This document shows positions 12,354 to 25,190 of a stretch of 64,000 bases of DNA, one piece after another. Source of the stretch: Nipponacmea schrenckii (Eukaryota > Mollusca > Gastropoda > Lottiidae); NCBI GenBank assembly GCA_030562195.1, contig JAUJPP010000007.1:19713769-19777768 (forward strand), given 5' to 3'. Numbering within the stretch: the stretch's first letter is position 1; each line of letters opens with the position of its first letter. A program made the translations under genes and the position numbers. Below the pieces are notes generated by a model. That model did not search any database. It had not been told where the DNA came from and saw only the letters and a list, made by a program, of their open reading frames with translations.

Positions 12354-15300
12354 CTATTCAGTATCAAGACTTTCCTTCTTAATTTTCTTATCTTTTCTAC
12401 AATAATTTATCATTCGTAATAAACTTTGTTCTTTTGGCAGCAGAGATTCATCATTGTTACAGCCTTTAACTGAGAGAGCTCGTTCAATAACTTCAGATGG
12501 TGGAGTAAACTGGTCATTTAAAGCTTGATTTCTGGCCTGCAAATATTCAAACACTATATGTAAGTGTGAACTAAATAGATTCATTCAATTGTTACATGTA
12601 AGTATTTGTAAAAATATTAGGAACTATATAAAAAAAGGTCACAAGCAAATTTTACACCTCGTACAAAACAGTTCAAACTATAAGGCTTATTTGGTGGACT
12701 GTATCTGTTTGAGCATACAGTATTACCATTATGCAATGGTCATTTTATGAGAGTGCAAAAACAACAACTGAGAAGCTTTCAGTAAGAATACTTGATTCCT
12801 TTAGTGAAGATAATAGATCAAAGTCTAAAGAATACACAACAAATTGCTGAAGCACAAACACAAAGAATGTCTTGCACACAATTTACAGGTGTTATATGGT
12901 TTGAGCTATCTTCTAATGAAAATGGTATTAAATACAATTGTTACGAACCTCAGCTCTTATTATGGTAGAGGTCAGTAGACCAGCTTCAGCATCATGAACA
13001 TGTTCATGTTGACCTCGTGTAAATGTATCCCCTCTCTGAGCTACAGCTGCAGGACATCTTCTAGTTTTACTTCTCTTGGAACACCACCATCTTATACAAG
13101 CATCTGTTTGTTTCTATAATATTCAGATATAACTTAACAAGAGCTTATTTTACAAAAAATTAACTTTGATATGATTTTATGTGTAAGTATTATCGATCAT
13201 AATTACATAAAAAACATGTACATGCATTCAAAGAATTTAAAAATCTTTATGCTAGGGTACTAGAACTTGATGCTTTAACAATATTAAACCAATTTTTAGA
13301 GAATAAACTAACTTTTATAATTATCAACATTTCATTAAAACTATGCCAGTGAGGTAGACTAATACTTACTCTAAGTGTATATCTGTACCCTATATTATCA
13401 ACTAACATTGGCTTTCCTTGTTTTGTCCCCATTTCTACTATAGTATATTCCACTTCACTTTCTTTCACCTTGTCATTATTGCTGCCATAACATGAAGAGA
13501 AATTAAGTCTATTCATTCACTTTAAAGGCAATGTTTCTGCAACATTGTAGACAAAAGTATTCTTATCTTCATCTTATTTGCACATATTTATTGTATGTGG
13601 GTATAATTTAAGGGGCAAACCATCTATGTAGGCTACACTCCAGATATATCTTGATTGTAAAGAGATTATCTAAAGCTTGTAAGTGTATTGGGAACAATTG
13701 ATAGCATCAATTGACAATTCTTTGATAAGGTCACTATTTGCCAAGGCAGTATGATACAAGCATATTTTGCTATTAGGGAAGAAATAAACCCACTTTAGTT
13801 TTAGTGGAATTGCAGAAAATACAGAAACAATTTCCTTTATTTATGTCCCTTCTATAGCATTATAGGTCATTGTGATCATGATAAATTAGTAGTCAAATCT
13901 TATGTAACTTTATTGGCTTGGATATTTACTTACACAGTGCGTAGTAACCTTATATTATCTTCTGTAACATCATATTCTAGAAAACAATAATAAATATTGT
14001 GTTATATAATGTTTAAGACATCAATAAGCATCAACTGACAGTAGAATCAATATATGTAAATACAGTCTAGAACATGCATGGCTCCTAATACACTAGTAAT
14101 AATAAAATCTTCTAGCTGCTTACTAAAAAATATTTAAACACAACTATTACTAACTCTATCATAACATGAAAATTTTAATGAGCCATATCTCTACAATATT
14201 AGACCTCTTGCAACAATTGATAGATGGATATAAATTGATATTTAAAATACTTTGCATTCTTAATATAGAACTGAACCAACCTGATGGATTATCCAGTGTG
14301 ATTCTGTAAAATTCGGGAAAGCACAATAAAAACCAGCGCACGTTGGTTAGATCTAAGTTCTATTTTCATGCATGTTATAAGTACAATTTATTAAATATAC
14401 ATCTATCAAAACTTGCAAGAAGAATAATAATGGTCATTTAAATTCAAGTTTCTTAAACAAATTTGTGAAAAAAAAAAAGATATCTATTTTCTTTAAAAAT
14501 AGTAGCAAAAACCAAAACTAAAATGTGATTTAGGTCTAAATACAGGTTACAGTTTTGTGTCAAATGATCAGACTTATTTTCTAATACTGATACAAGATAA
14601 GTTCCAAAATTTTTCTCACCATTATTCTCAGGTTCATAGTTAGTATCAGTATCATTTAAAGACTGGTTATCTACAACTGATTCACTAGTCCCCTCATCCA
14701 TAGTTATGTCCCCTTCCATATTCATATTACCCGAGTAATATCCCTCGATATTGCCTTTACAATCATCCGTTGCTATTACACACAATGTAGTTTCTGTAAT
14801 TAAAAAAAAAAAAAATAAATTGTGCTTTTTAACAATGAAAACTACATCCCATGTACATTGGAAGAATAATTTCTATCTAGTTAGAACCTATATCATTAAC
14901 ATTATTATGGTAACATAATAATGACAAAGTTTGCATACTAATGATAGCAAATTTTTAATATTTCTTTTAATTTCTAATAGACATGGCCTTATTGCACTTG
15001 TAAATCCATCTTGTATACAGTACTAAGTAGTACAAGAGATATTCTCAGACTATAGAAGCACTGACCAAAAGTGATCACTGACAACAAGTAAATAGATACT
15101 ATGAGTCTATGTATTCAATATCAGAATTCATTGATTAATTTAATATTGCTTATTACCTGGATGGTCTGGATCAAAATAAAACTCAGGAACAGTGGATGTG
15201 CTAGCTTCTTCTTGTTTGATGACTTGCAGATGGTTTATATTCGTACCTGAATTCTGGTTTTCAATATTGGACCCCTCCTCTATATTTTCAATGGTTAAAA

Positions 15301-15805
15301 CTTCCTCCTCGGCTAATACTTGTTGATTAATTGATGCTGATTCAGTTTCTGACAATAAATGTCTGGATTGTGATTCAGGGTGATGTTCTGTGAATGTAAC
15401 ACCTAAAGAACTATCCACTGAAATGTCATCTAAAACTTCATCAATAGCAGTGTCACTTTTCAAATCAAATTCACAGAATTTCATTGACTTAGCAGGACTT
15501 CCAAATGTTTTACTAGGTGATGCTTTCTTTTTCCTAGATCTAGGTGTTCTAATAGGTCTGTCTTTTGGTTCAGCATGAAAGCTTTCACTAGTAGAATTAA
15601 CAAAAGTGTCTTGTTTTGAACATTTTTCATTCACTATATAATTCAATTTTTTGTCACTGTCTATACTTAAATGTAAATGCCCAATAACTTCAATATTTTG
15701 ATTGAAGGGAATAATTCCATTGCAAACTGTTTGAATATTTTTTACAATGGTATTGATAAATACATTAGTCCAATCAACATCTGTTTTCCTCACATTCCTA
15801 TTCAT
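12354..15805 (-). CDS. Gene A: shared N-terminal domain plus FLYWCH-type zinc finger protein (441 aa)
   Basis: Probable nuclear DNA-binding regulator. Exons: 15157-15805 (ATG at 15805; the exon itself begins at an acceptor near 15878, leaving a short leader), 14620-14793, 13934-13976, 13370-13481, 12949-13113 and 12354-12536 (TAG). The sum is 1326 bases, 442 codons. Residues ~16-77 are the domain shared with genes B, C and D (EVIGHLHLSID, LNYIVNEKC, ESFHAEP). Next come a basic S/T-P linker (TPRSRKKKASPSK) and a sumoylation-type site at K197 (IKQEE). Exon 2 is acidic. The FLYWCH finger begins in exon 4 (GKPMLVDNIGYRYTLR) and continues in exon 5 with C-x8-C-x17-H-x-H spacing. The last exon has the SVKGCNNDESLLPKE motif also found in B and C. 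FLYWCH assignment rests on the YTIVEMG...LVDNIGY...WWC...C...HVH pattern. Confidence 0.85.
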
Positions 15806-15923
15806 TTTGAACCTTTTCTGTTGAATTTCATTCAGATTAGTACAAACTCTTCACTCTTTCAATGACTTTTGATTCAATCTGAAACAAGCAATTATTCCTT
15901 GTGAGATATCCGCTTATAACTCC

Positions 15924-16510
15924 GAATACCAGTCAACTCGGGGACAAGTCAACTCGGGGACAGTAAACCTTTTGGTTTCGAATTCCCGATCATGCGATCG
16001 GAACTTTTTTAAACATGATTTCGGTAGTAAGCGAGACCAACGGTAGATTGTTTTTCCCGGTTGGAACTTCCTTTAAACATGGTTTCGGTAAATCTAGGCC
16101 CGATTAAACGATTAACAAACTAATTAATTAATAAAGAAAACATTATTACTGATACGTGTGATCAGAACTTCTTTTAAACTGAGATCAGCGGTAATGTACT
16201 TGTCCAATGCCCGACTTATGAAATTTTGTTTGTCGGCACATTTTATGAATAATGTTGAACTTGTTTGACAGTCTGTTTGATTTATCTACGTTTTCACGGC
16301 TATATCGTTTAACTCGAGGCAACCGGAATGTAAGATAACAATGAATAATCTTTATTTCAATGACATAAAAAATGAACTAAAGATATGATAACGGCATCGG
16401 TAAATTTGTCCCCGGGTTGACTGGAGAATATTGTCTCCGAGTTTAATTTTGTCTCCAAGTTAACTAACAAAAATGTGTCTCCGGGTTGACATGTAGCCTA
16501 CCCGAGTACC
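15924..16510. mobile_element. Putative 587-bp MITE upstream of gene A, 8-bp direct repeats
   Basis: ATAACTCC occurs immediately left (15916-15923) and right (16511-16518). The interior ends are imperfectly inverted: 'gtcaactcggggacaagtca' on the left against 'gtccccgggttgactgg' and 'gtctccgggttgac' on the right. An 8-bp duplication fits hAT-like elements. The terminal inverted repeats are poor, so the class is tentative. It lies within 120 bases of the 5' splice acceptor of gene A and may affect its promoter region. Confidence 0.45.
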
Positions 16511-16518
16511 ATAACTCC

Positions 16519-18050
16519 TACCTAAAATAATAATAATATGCTAGTTTGGCATTTTTTTTTTTTTTTGGACAATGACTGACATAGTTAGGGTAAAAAATGT
16601 ACAGATAAAACTGCATCTGGATAAGTATTGGGACACATTGCTTATGTTTGATGATAATGCAATCCGGGAGAAGGCCTGAAAAGACTACTATATCTACTGG
16701 TACTAGGAATCTTGGACATTTTGTTTGGATCATAATCAAAGAGTGAGAGTATCTTCCAAGATAATGTTTCAAACGATCTACCATTAAGGTTCAAACATAC
16801 CAATTATTTGCAAACAATCATCGACTCTAAATAAATAGGCAAAACCCTGATGAAATATAATACAAATAAAAATCTTTAATTACTTTCAGATTTGGAACAA
16901 AGTAAGTAACGAAAAAAAAAGCTACCGGAAGTAAGACATTTTTTTGATCAATTATTAAAAATTACAGTAAAAACAATAATTTTGCCAATTGTGGTACAAA
17001 TAATCGCGAATTTGAGAAATACCCTTCCATAACATATATTTAAGTAAATACTTACCTAATCTCATTATTTACAAGTATGAATTACAACAGGAAAGTTTAT
17101 TATTACATTTAATACATAATGATTACTCCTGCTTAGAAAACTAGGAAAAGATAACTGTTCAGAGCAAAGTACATACCAGACTACATCTAATTAAAAAAGT
17201 CTGAATGTGCTTATATCTGTGCTTGTAATGCGTTTTATGTTTATATATTTACATTAGTTATTTTTGTCCATTATCACCATAAATGTAAACAATCACATTG
17301 GAAGTTGCGCATTTTGAAACACCAAAAATAAACCTTATTTCTCAAATGTTATTTTCAACAAACTGAAGTAATTAATGGTTTGGGTAGTGATCACATCACA
17401 TAACCCAGTGGGCTAAATTGAAAATATCTATTTGTTACAGTATGTTATCTTTTAGTGAGCTTGCGTACTATTCCTACATTTTTCCAATATGCAAATAAAC
17501 TAAATATCAAATTGGCAGGCAGGTTTCTTTCCAATAAGCATGTTGGAAACAGGAAAAAGGCTCCTCAAGAAACAAGAAGTTTAATCAATCAATAACAATG
17601 AAAACATCAATAATAACCATAATCTCAATAAATAGTTCTTATCTTGCCTATTGTCCACAGTTCATGAGCCCACTTGGCTGAGTAGCTTACAGTGACAAAT
17701 TATCTATAAAATAGGCTACATTCATAAAAGGTCAAACCAGTGGAAAATTATAGCCACATTTCTCTCCTTATAATGATTAAAAAATCAGCTTCATTTCTTT
17801 CTTGGACTCCAGATATTAACATTTATTTGGCTCAATACTTCAGTTAAAAGCTTCAATAATAATATTGAACACTAAAATCCAAGCTCTAACATTTTCCCTG
17901 CAGCGCTGTCGGTAGGACATGTTGGACAGAAGCTATCATTCTCCCATTTGTCTCCATACAAAAAAGATATCCTGGTTGAAATAATCAAACTTTGAAACAA
18001 TGCTTAAATATTTGACAGGCCGATAACAAGGAGCTTTCCTTTAAATCTTA
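16519..18050. other. Intergenic between genes A and B, 3' flank of B
   Basis: No exon seen. A minus-strand AATAAA at 17822-17827 (TTTATT on the plus strand), about 225 bases past the gene B stop, is a candidate poly-A signal. Confidence 0.35.
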
Positions 18051-21000
18051 TTATTGAGATTCATTTTCTAGAATCTCAGACTTCACAGAGTCCATTCGCG
18101 TTTTCTTTTTAGGTAACCCTCCTTCACGTTTGCATTGTCTGTATCTGTTAATCATTCGTTTTAAGTTTGAAGTTCTAGGTAGAAATGTTTCATCTTCGGA
18201 TTTTCCTTTTACTGTCATTGCTCTCTGTACAACTAGTGATGTAGGTGTAACTGGATCATTACTGGCTTGAGCTCTAGCCTAAAAAACAACAAAAGTTCAG
18301 AAATATTATCATAAAATATAGTTTGTTTGGGGAAATATGAATGTATATGTGCATGGTTTGGTAACAAGCCGCTTTGGAGTGACTTTTGAATACTGATCTC
18401 TTCTAAAGATATACTGATGTCTTATAATTTCAAAGATTATATAATTTATTTTGTATCTGTAAGGTTACACGTTTCAGAAAATTAAACATCAGATTTCAAT
18501 TCTGAAACATGTTTTAGATTGTTAAAATGGAGCATTATTAAAAGGAAATCTACTAATTTCAGAGAAAAAAGCTCTTATTATTGTACCTCTGCTACTATAA
18601 TGGTTGATGTTAATAGACCAGGTTTTGGTGGATGACAATGTTGATGTTTATTCCTCTTAAAATTTTCATTACATTGAAGTACACCTGCTGCACAGGATAT
18701 CTGTTTATTTCGTAAGGAACATGTCCAATGAACTGTCTTATCTGTGTTTCTCTAGAACATACAAATTAATAAAGGTATAAAATATATTTGGTGATTCATA
18801 GCTAGCATATGACTTGAATGGAAATTGTGAAAAAAAACAGCTAATCTGATGAAATTTTTTTCTGAAGTTCATAAAGAAGCTGCATGAAATCTTGCTACAC
18901 AACTATGCCAAAAATAAAACTCAATGTCATTAAAGACCTACATAGAAAACACAGAAAACCAGAGGTTATATTTCATAAAAGAGTTAAAAATAATGTCAAG
19001 CTCTGTTATAAACATATACCATTTTATTATAGAAAACTCATTGAAGTCTTCAAGAATAAACCAAATAAAATTGGAGTAACTCTTATTTCTGAAATAATGT
19101 GAAAACACTTACTCGAATATTATAACCAAAACCAATATTGTCTATTAGCATTGGTCTTCCTTTCTTGGTTGCCATGTCAACAATAGTATATTCTATGCCA
19201 TCATCCAGTTTTTCATCAAAGCTACTATTAAAATAAATAAAAATTTTCAATCGGTTCAATAAGATGGAATATGATATTTATTTTTCTTTTGAAACAGCAT
19301 TGTACTACTCAACTTTGTGAACTGACTTGATTCTGTACATCTTTTTTGTTACAAATGCTATTTTAAATATGCTATTTATGCATATAAGTTGCTTGATATT
19401 ATTTTAAAATAATGCATTCAGTGTCTTTCAAACACATTACTCTGAACACACATAGACTTGTAGGATCAAATTGGGATGAAAACACTTTTTCCTATTAGCT
19501 TAACTAAAAAAAATTCGGTTCTGAAATTAAGATACAATTGATCAAACAGATGATGAACCTATTCCTTTTAAAAAATAGTTACAAAAAAAAGAAGAGTTTA
19601 GACTGTAAAATTGAAATGTGTACACTTACTGATTAGCCTTTGGTAAGTCTGAAATATAAAATTAAAAGATCTATATATAAAAATAATATTTCATAATTTC
19701 AGTATTAATCAGTTAAAATGTACACTATTATTTAAATGTTTTTGAAAATTAAATTCTATGTTTTATAAGTGGATGTAGTAAAAAATAATGGAAAATTAAG
19801 TGGACACAACTTGAACTTATGCCAATAGATGGAAACATCTTACCTTTCACATCATATGTTATATAGATTTCTCCATAACCACAATCAGTAGTTTTGTGAC
19901 CACCACCATCATCATCATTATCATCAATAGTATCATCATCATCATCCTCATCATCATCATTATCTGGAAATTCCTTAACATCATGTATCATGCAATCATC
20001 CTGTTCTGGGTCAGCATGCATTCTCTCCATATCATTCTCTTCTGAAATAGGCAAAACAAAAATGAAAGAAATCAATTGCTTTATAATCAAGATGAATTAC
20101 TGTACCAGTCTTTTTAAATTATGTCTACCCGTTTGCAGCTAAACAGACTTGAATGATGCAGAAAGATAAGTCTTCCAAGGTCATCAGCTTCACACCATCT
20201 ATTGAATAAAATGAAGCAACAGAATTCAAGATTTTTGCATTTCAAAACAGATGATAATGATGACTTATCAAATCCGTTTTTATAACAACAATTTGAATTG
20301 AATATGTATAGGCCTACCTTGTAAAGATTTGTGGAGATCCTCATCAATCTGGTTATCAACTTCGTCTACCATACCTTCAATTAATACTTCATCCTTCACA
20401 TATTTCTCCCCTACTGATTGTTTAACTGCTATATCAGATTCAGCTGTTCCTGGGAGATGTTCTACTTTTACTATCTCTACAAAGTTGGATGAAAATCAAA
20501 AGAACTAAACGAAACTAATTAAGTTAAAAGGAAGGACCTCATATTGAGTAAGAGTTAAATATGACTTTATACTCAAATCTAATGAAATGAATCCTGGTGA
20601 AATGTGAAAAAGGCACAAGTTTTAAGATTTGCATATGCATACAGGTCTCTTCAAGATAAAACAGTGCCTCCTACCTGAAGACAGCAGAAATGATTGATCT
20701 TGAACTACCATGGATGATTCATCATTTTCATCAATCTTCTCAGAATCTGATTTGGGCACTTTTTTGACTTGTACAATAATTGAAGAAGGAGTCCCTGATA
20801 TAGCTTTACTGTAGTTTGGCTTGCCAATTTTTTTAATGTCATCAACATAAAGTCTCTTATTAGTATTCTTCTTCGCAAATACAGATTCCTTGACAGGGAT
20901 GGAATTATCTTCAACATTTTGGCTGGTATCCGTGTCTGCTGGTCGCAATGATGGAGCTTGGAAACTCAGACTTGTAAAGACTGATGACGTGTTCATTTTA

Positions 21001-21158
21001 TTACATTTTTCATTTAAAAATAAGTTAAGATTCACTCCACCATCTAAATGTATACATACATGTCCTGTCACTTCCAATGATTGTTTAAATTGTAAGTGGT
21101 CATGACATAACATCTGCAAATTCTTGACTAAAAGATGAATAAAATTGTCTTCTTCCAT
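18051..21158 (-). CDS. Gene B: shared N-terminal domain plus FLYWCH-type zinc finger protein (454 aa)
   Basis: Paralogue of A and C. Exons: 20675-21158 (ATG at 21158; exon begins at acceptor ~21241), 20318-20476, 19844-20041, a 19-base microexon 19630-19648, 19113-19224, 18587-18751 and 18051-18278 (TAA). The sum is 1365 bases, 455 codons. The N-terminal domain spans residues ~5-66 (FIHLLVKNLQMLCHD, EVTGHVCIHLD, LNEKC). VKVE at K165, at the start of exon 2, is a sumoylation-type motif. Exon 3 is strongly acidic (DNDDDEDDDDDTIDDNDDD). The FLYWCH finger starts in the 112-base exon (GRPMLIDNIGFGYNIR), with C-x8-C-x17-H-x-H in the 165-base exon (WTC, ISC, HCHPP). The last exon repeats the TVKGKSEDETFLPR motif. 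Exon lengths 112 and 165 equal those in gene A, supporting tandem duplication. Confidence 0.85.
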
Positions 21159-21241
21159 ATTATAACTAATTTGATTTTCAATACCGGTACGTGGCCTATG
21201 TGTAGTGAGGACTGAATACTTTGCCAATATGGTAATTAAAC

Positions 21242-23403
21242 CTGAAATAAGTTGAAAAAATTAAAGAACATTTGCCTTACCAACTGATAGGAGCTTAATT
21301 CATTCAGAAGACTATTTATAATAAAATCCAATTATCCTGTATGCTAATTGAACAAAATGCATGTTAGAAAGTTGGTAATTATGTAGAGTGCAGATATGAC
21401 CCATAACACTACTCCAATGAGTTATATGAATATAACTATCATTGAATTCATTGATCAAGTTTTAATTTGAAAACTTGTACAAATAACTGAAATTGACATA
21501 GGCCTATATTTAGCTCCTTCACGGCTTTAGGGAATTATAGGCTACATATTATCTCTACCAAGAAAGAAGAATATCCAAATGCTTGATTCAAGCTGGTAAA
21601 TTCATCCCACTAGGCAATTAATTTCACCTATTATTTATTATAAAGAAGATCTAAGTCTGCAACAGTGCATTTTAAAAGAACATGGACTTGTTGCAGAAAT
21701 CATCAATCTGTGGAAATTGTAAATTCTAACAAATTCAAAATTAATTTTTTTTCACCAAAAAAAATTGTATTTAGAATTATTTCAAACTACGTTTCTGAAT
21801 AATGTCCAAAGCTTTCTTTTTGGCAATGATGTATTTCATGCGAAGTCAACTTTACTTCAAAACAAAATTTCGAAACGACGCATGTTTGGAACAAATGACG
21901 AATCATCCCACTACTCGACCTTGCCATAATTGGATAATCCGCCACAACAGGATCTCCCCGATACTTACACAATCAAATATTACTTCAAAGCGATGATATA
22001 TATCTAATTGAAATCATATCAAACAAATAAATTCAATCTAGAGGCACGGAACAAACATGGTCTTTTCCGCTACATTGAGACAATTCGTAACCACTTTGAA
22101 AATAAGGAACATATCACGTGAGAGGTTACGTACCTTGTTCAAGTTTCCTCTTGTAGAGGGATGCAGTGGTTTCCTCCCTTTTACAGTTCTTACCACAGTG
22201 GTTTCCCCCCTTTACAAGTTCCACATAGTGATTTTCCCCCTAGTGGTTTCCTATATAGGCCTATATGTTATGTATGCTTGTAGACTAGTGATCAAAACAA
22301 TATCGTCAGTGAACAGAGTAACAGAGGTTTTATTGAAAATAAATAACATGAATAATTTATAGTAACTATCCCTGTAATGACAAGCATTTGGTTGAGAAAT
22401 ACATTTGTCCCGTTATAACCATAGAATTATATATAGAAACCATCCCTGGTCAGAACATACCAAATTGAATATTAATATTATTAACCATATTCCTGGTTTC
22501 AATATCTTCCCTTCTTCATTAATTTCATTGAAATAGACTATTAATACAACCCACATATCCGAGTTATAATCTAGTATCAAAATCTAGAATCACACAAAAT
22601 TAATAAGCTACTAGTAACTACAGAGCCATATTAGACTCACACAGTCCCCTGCAATTGAGTCAAGTATGCTATTTGGGTTTGAATTACAACAAACAAATGT
22701 AACAGATATTGGTTGTTATGTGTTTAATAAAAAGAATTCAACAATATAGTTAATTAGTATTCACTGTAACTTATTCAATCTTCAATTTTCTTTGGTCAAT
22801 TTGTCAATGGTTCCTCCTTTTGGTCAAGTAGGTCTACTATCAAATATTGTAAATTTAGGTATTTGAATCAGTTTATGGTCTTTGTTCAATCTTTGAGCTT
22901 TAATCCCTTGAGTCACAATTATAAACCTTATTGAGTTTGAGCTCCACTATATCATAGTAATAGTAAATATTCATATTATATCATATCCAATATATTTAGT
23001 ACTTGTTTTAAGGTGAATAAGCTATAAAAAAAAGGTGTACATCACATCTGTACATGGTCCAGTATCTGCACAGTTCATTATATCACTTTAATGAAAGTTG
23101 AAGCAAAGCAATAATTTGTTTTTTAGCAATCATTAAGTTGACTAGTCTTGGCAAAGAATCACATTATAATATCACTCTTATTCAAAATTTCATATTAAAA
23201 CAATATTCATCTTTATTGAAATCCAACAAGCTTATTTTACCACAATATCGTTCTAGTGACTTATTTTTAACAAATCAAAGCATGAAACTCAATGTAGAGC
23301 AGTATGAAAGCCTCTTTGAGTTTTGTTATCCCTCAAATCTTCACGTTATTAAAAATCAGGTTGTAAAAAAGCAAGAAGAGAAATCATAATCTAATTGAAT
23401 TCA
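21242..23403. other. Promoter side of gene B and 3' flank of the gene C cluster
   Basis: The non-coding 5' exon of gene B is expected here but not identified. A short patch at 22155-22250 repeats 'gtggtttcc' three times followed by C runs, and a CACGTG lies at about 22118. No protein-coding exon is supported. Confidence 0.35.
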
Positions 23404-24252
23404 TTAAGCAGTATCAGGCATGATTATAGTCAAATATTCATTGCTGTCACCCTTTTCATCTTTAAAATCCCCTTCAGTTAGCCGCTTACGTTCTCGACAC
23501 CTGTACCGTGACAATAATCTACGAAGATTTGCCTCCTTGGGTAAATTTGCTTCATCTCCCCCACCCACTGATAGTGCTCTAGCAACAATTTTAGAAGCTG
23601 GAGTCTGAAAATCTGTCACTGCTTGATTTCTGATCTACAATGATAAAATAAACATTATGCCTTTTATAATACAAAAATATAATTAGAAAAAGAGGAAGAA
23701 TAAAATCAAATTGAATTCTATTGTTAAATTTTCTGCCAATCATTTAGCGAGAATGGGATGTTAACTGCCAACCAATCAACCTAATAGGCATCTTTATGTC
23801 AAGCTATAATGACCTCAGAATTCAGTGATATTTTGCTAACACAAACAGCCAATCAAGATTTCTCAAAGGAAGTCTCTTTCTCAAGGACTGTTTGGCTGTA
23901 TTTACTAGTGTACAATCCACTTAAATTGCTGCATTCTATGATGCAAGAAAGGTGTTTTTACAGTCAAGTTGTAAGTCAACCTTTATAATAGCTTGGCATT
24001 GTGAAAGTACAATATAGAATATCTCTGTATAGTAAGCAAAGAGAAACAAAGCTAACAAGTTACCTCTGCGTAGATGAGAGCTGATGTAAGTAATCCCTTT
24101 TGAGGTGCATGTAAATGTGCCCTATTACCAGTAGTGAAGGATTCCCCATTCTGATGAACTGAAGCTGGACATAGTAACTTTTTATTCCTTTTTGTGCATC
24201 TCCAAATTCCAGAATCAGGTACTTGTGAATCCACTGACCCAGAATGTTTTAT
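23404..24252 (-). CDS. Alternative FLYWCH/last-exon pair of gene C (isoform 2 end)
   Basis: Two exons, 24064-24252 (189 bases) and 23404-23634 (TAA), lie downstream of the normal gene C stop. Both start and end in the same phase as the regular pair 25750-25923/25191-25373. Splicing from the FLYWCH first-half exon (26955-27075) into this pair gives an open 1080-base frame (359 aa). The finger half shows WRCTKRNKKLLCPASV and HLHAPQKGLLTSALIYAE with the same C-x8-C-x17-H-x-H spacing. The last exon has LSVGGGDEANLPKEANLRRL, then a longer tail ending YLTIIMPDTA. No separate N-terminal or first-half FLYWCH exon precedes it, so it is best read as an alternative 3' end. A decayed separate gene is less likely because both exons are intact. 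Confidence 0.75.
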
Positions 24253-25190
24253 CTTGAAAGAAATATAATAACATCATTTAAATCAATCTGTTAAGTTTTA
24301 TGTGATTTACAAGTTTTGATATTGTGCTCAAATACCTTATATTATTATTGTTATTTAATTCTACACAAGAGTTCAAAATGTTTTTTAGGTTTGAAAGTTT
24401 GTATTTGCATAATGAACTTCCAAAGAAATTTGTTGTAGATAAAAAAAAAAGTAGATTCAGTACAGTAAACATTTAAAGACAAATAGGTGCATAGCACATG
24501 TCTAAAGGGAGCAAATATAATCCAAACAAAACTTTCCATAAATTCCAGCTTTGAAATTTGATAAACAAATAAGAATATTTGATATATTAAAAGGAATCTT
24601 TATTTAGAACATAAATATAACATCTATCAAAAAGGATATAAGAGTTTTACAAGTTTAATAACAACCAAAACACAGAAACAAGCTTAATAACATACTAAGT
24701 TGTCAAATATTATGTAATAAAGCATATCGGAGATTCTTAACCTTACTGACTTCATTTACAAGAGTAAATGCTCACAAAGGCATTACTGTTAATGTCATTA
24801 TCAATTACATAAACTGAAACTTCAATATATTAATATTTTTAGATCTTTTTAACAAATATGATATTTATTCAATCTCAACCCCAAAATGTGTCAGTATGTG
24901 CCAAATCAATCTAAGACTATGGTGCCTCAACATAATTTTGATTCCATTCAAGACAGTAGTCCCCCATCAAGTCAGTCTGCCTCCCTATTTGTACCCCTAG
25001 TCTCTGAAGGCTAGATTCACTACTGCAATATCGGTAAATGACTCTTTCTCCATTAATTCATTGGCTGAATACAACACAATAATAACCAGAGACAATTCAT
25101 TGTTTTATCTATAATTCACTTTCTTTGGTGAATAAATTATTTATAACAAGTTTGATTTGTTACACATAACTTATACAATATATTCAAGCT

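Noticed and set aside
14270..14305. Possible extra small exon of gene A
   Set aside because: Its donor (gttggt) is poor, and the A frame is already complete with exons parallel to B and C.
16518..16784. 88-codon minus-strand frame ending in a poly-K/Y stretch
   Set aside because: Probably transposon remnant or chance; no domain or splice support.
18884..19102. 72-codon plus-strand basic frame inside a gene B intron
   Set aside because: Lies antisense between two well-supported gene B exons and has no recognisable domain.
22057..22362. 101-codon plus-strand frame upstream of gene B
   Set aside because: Runs through a short repeated 'gtggtttcc' patch, hydrophobic and low complexity; no support as a gene.
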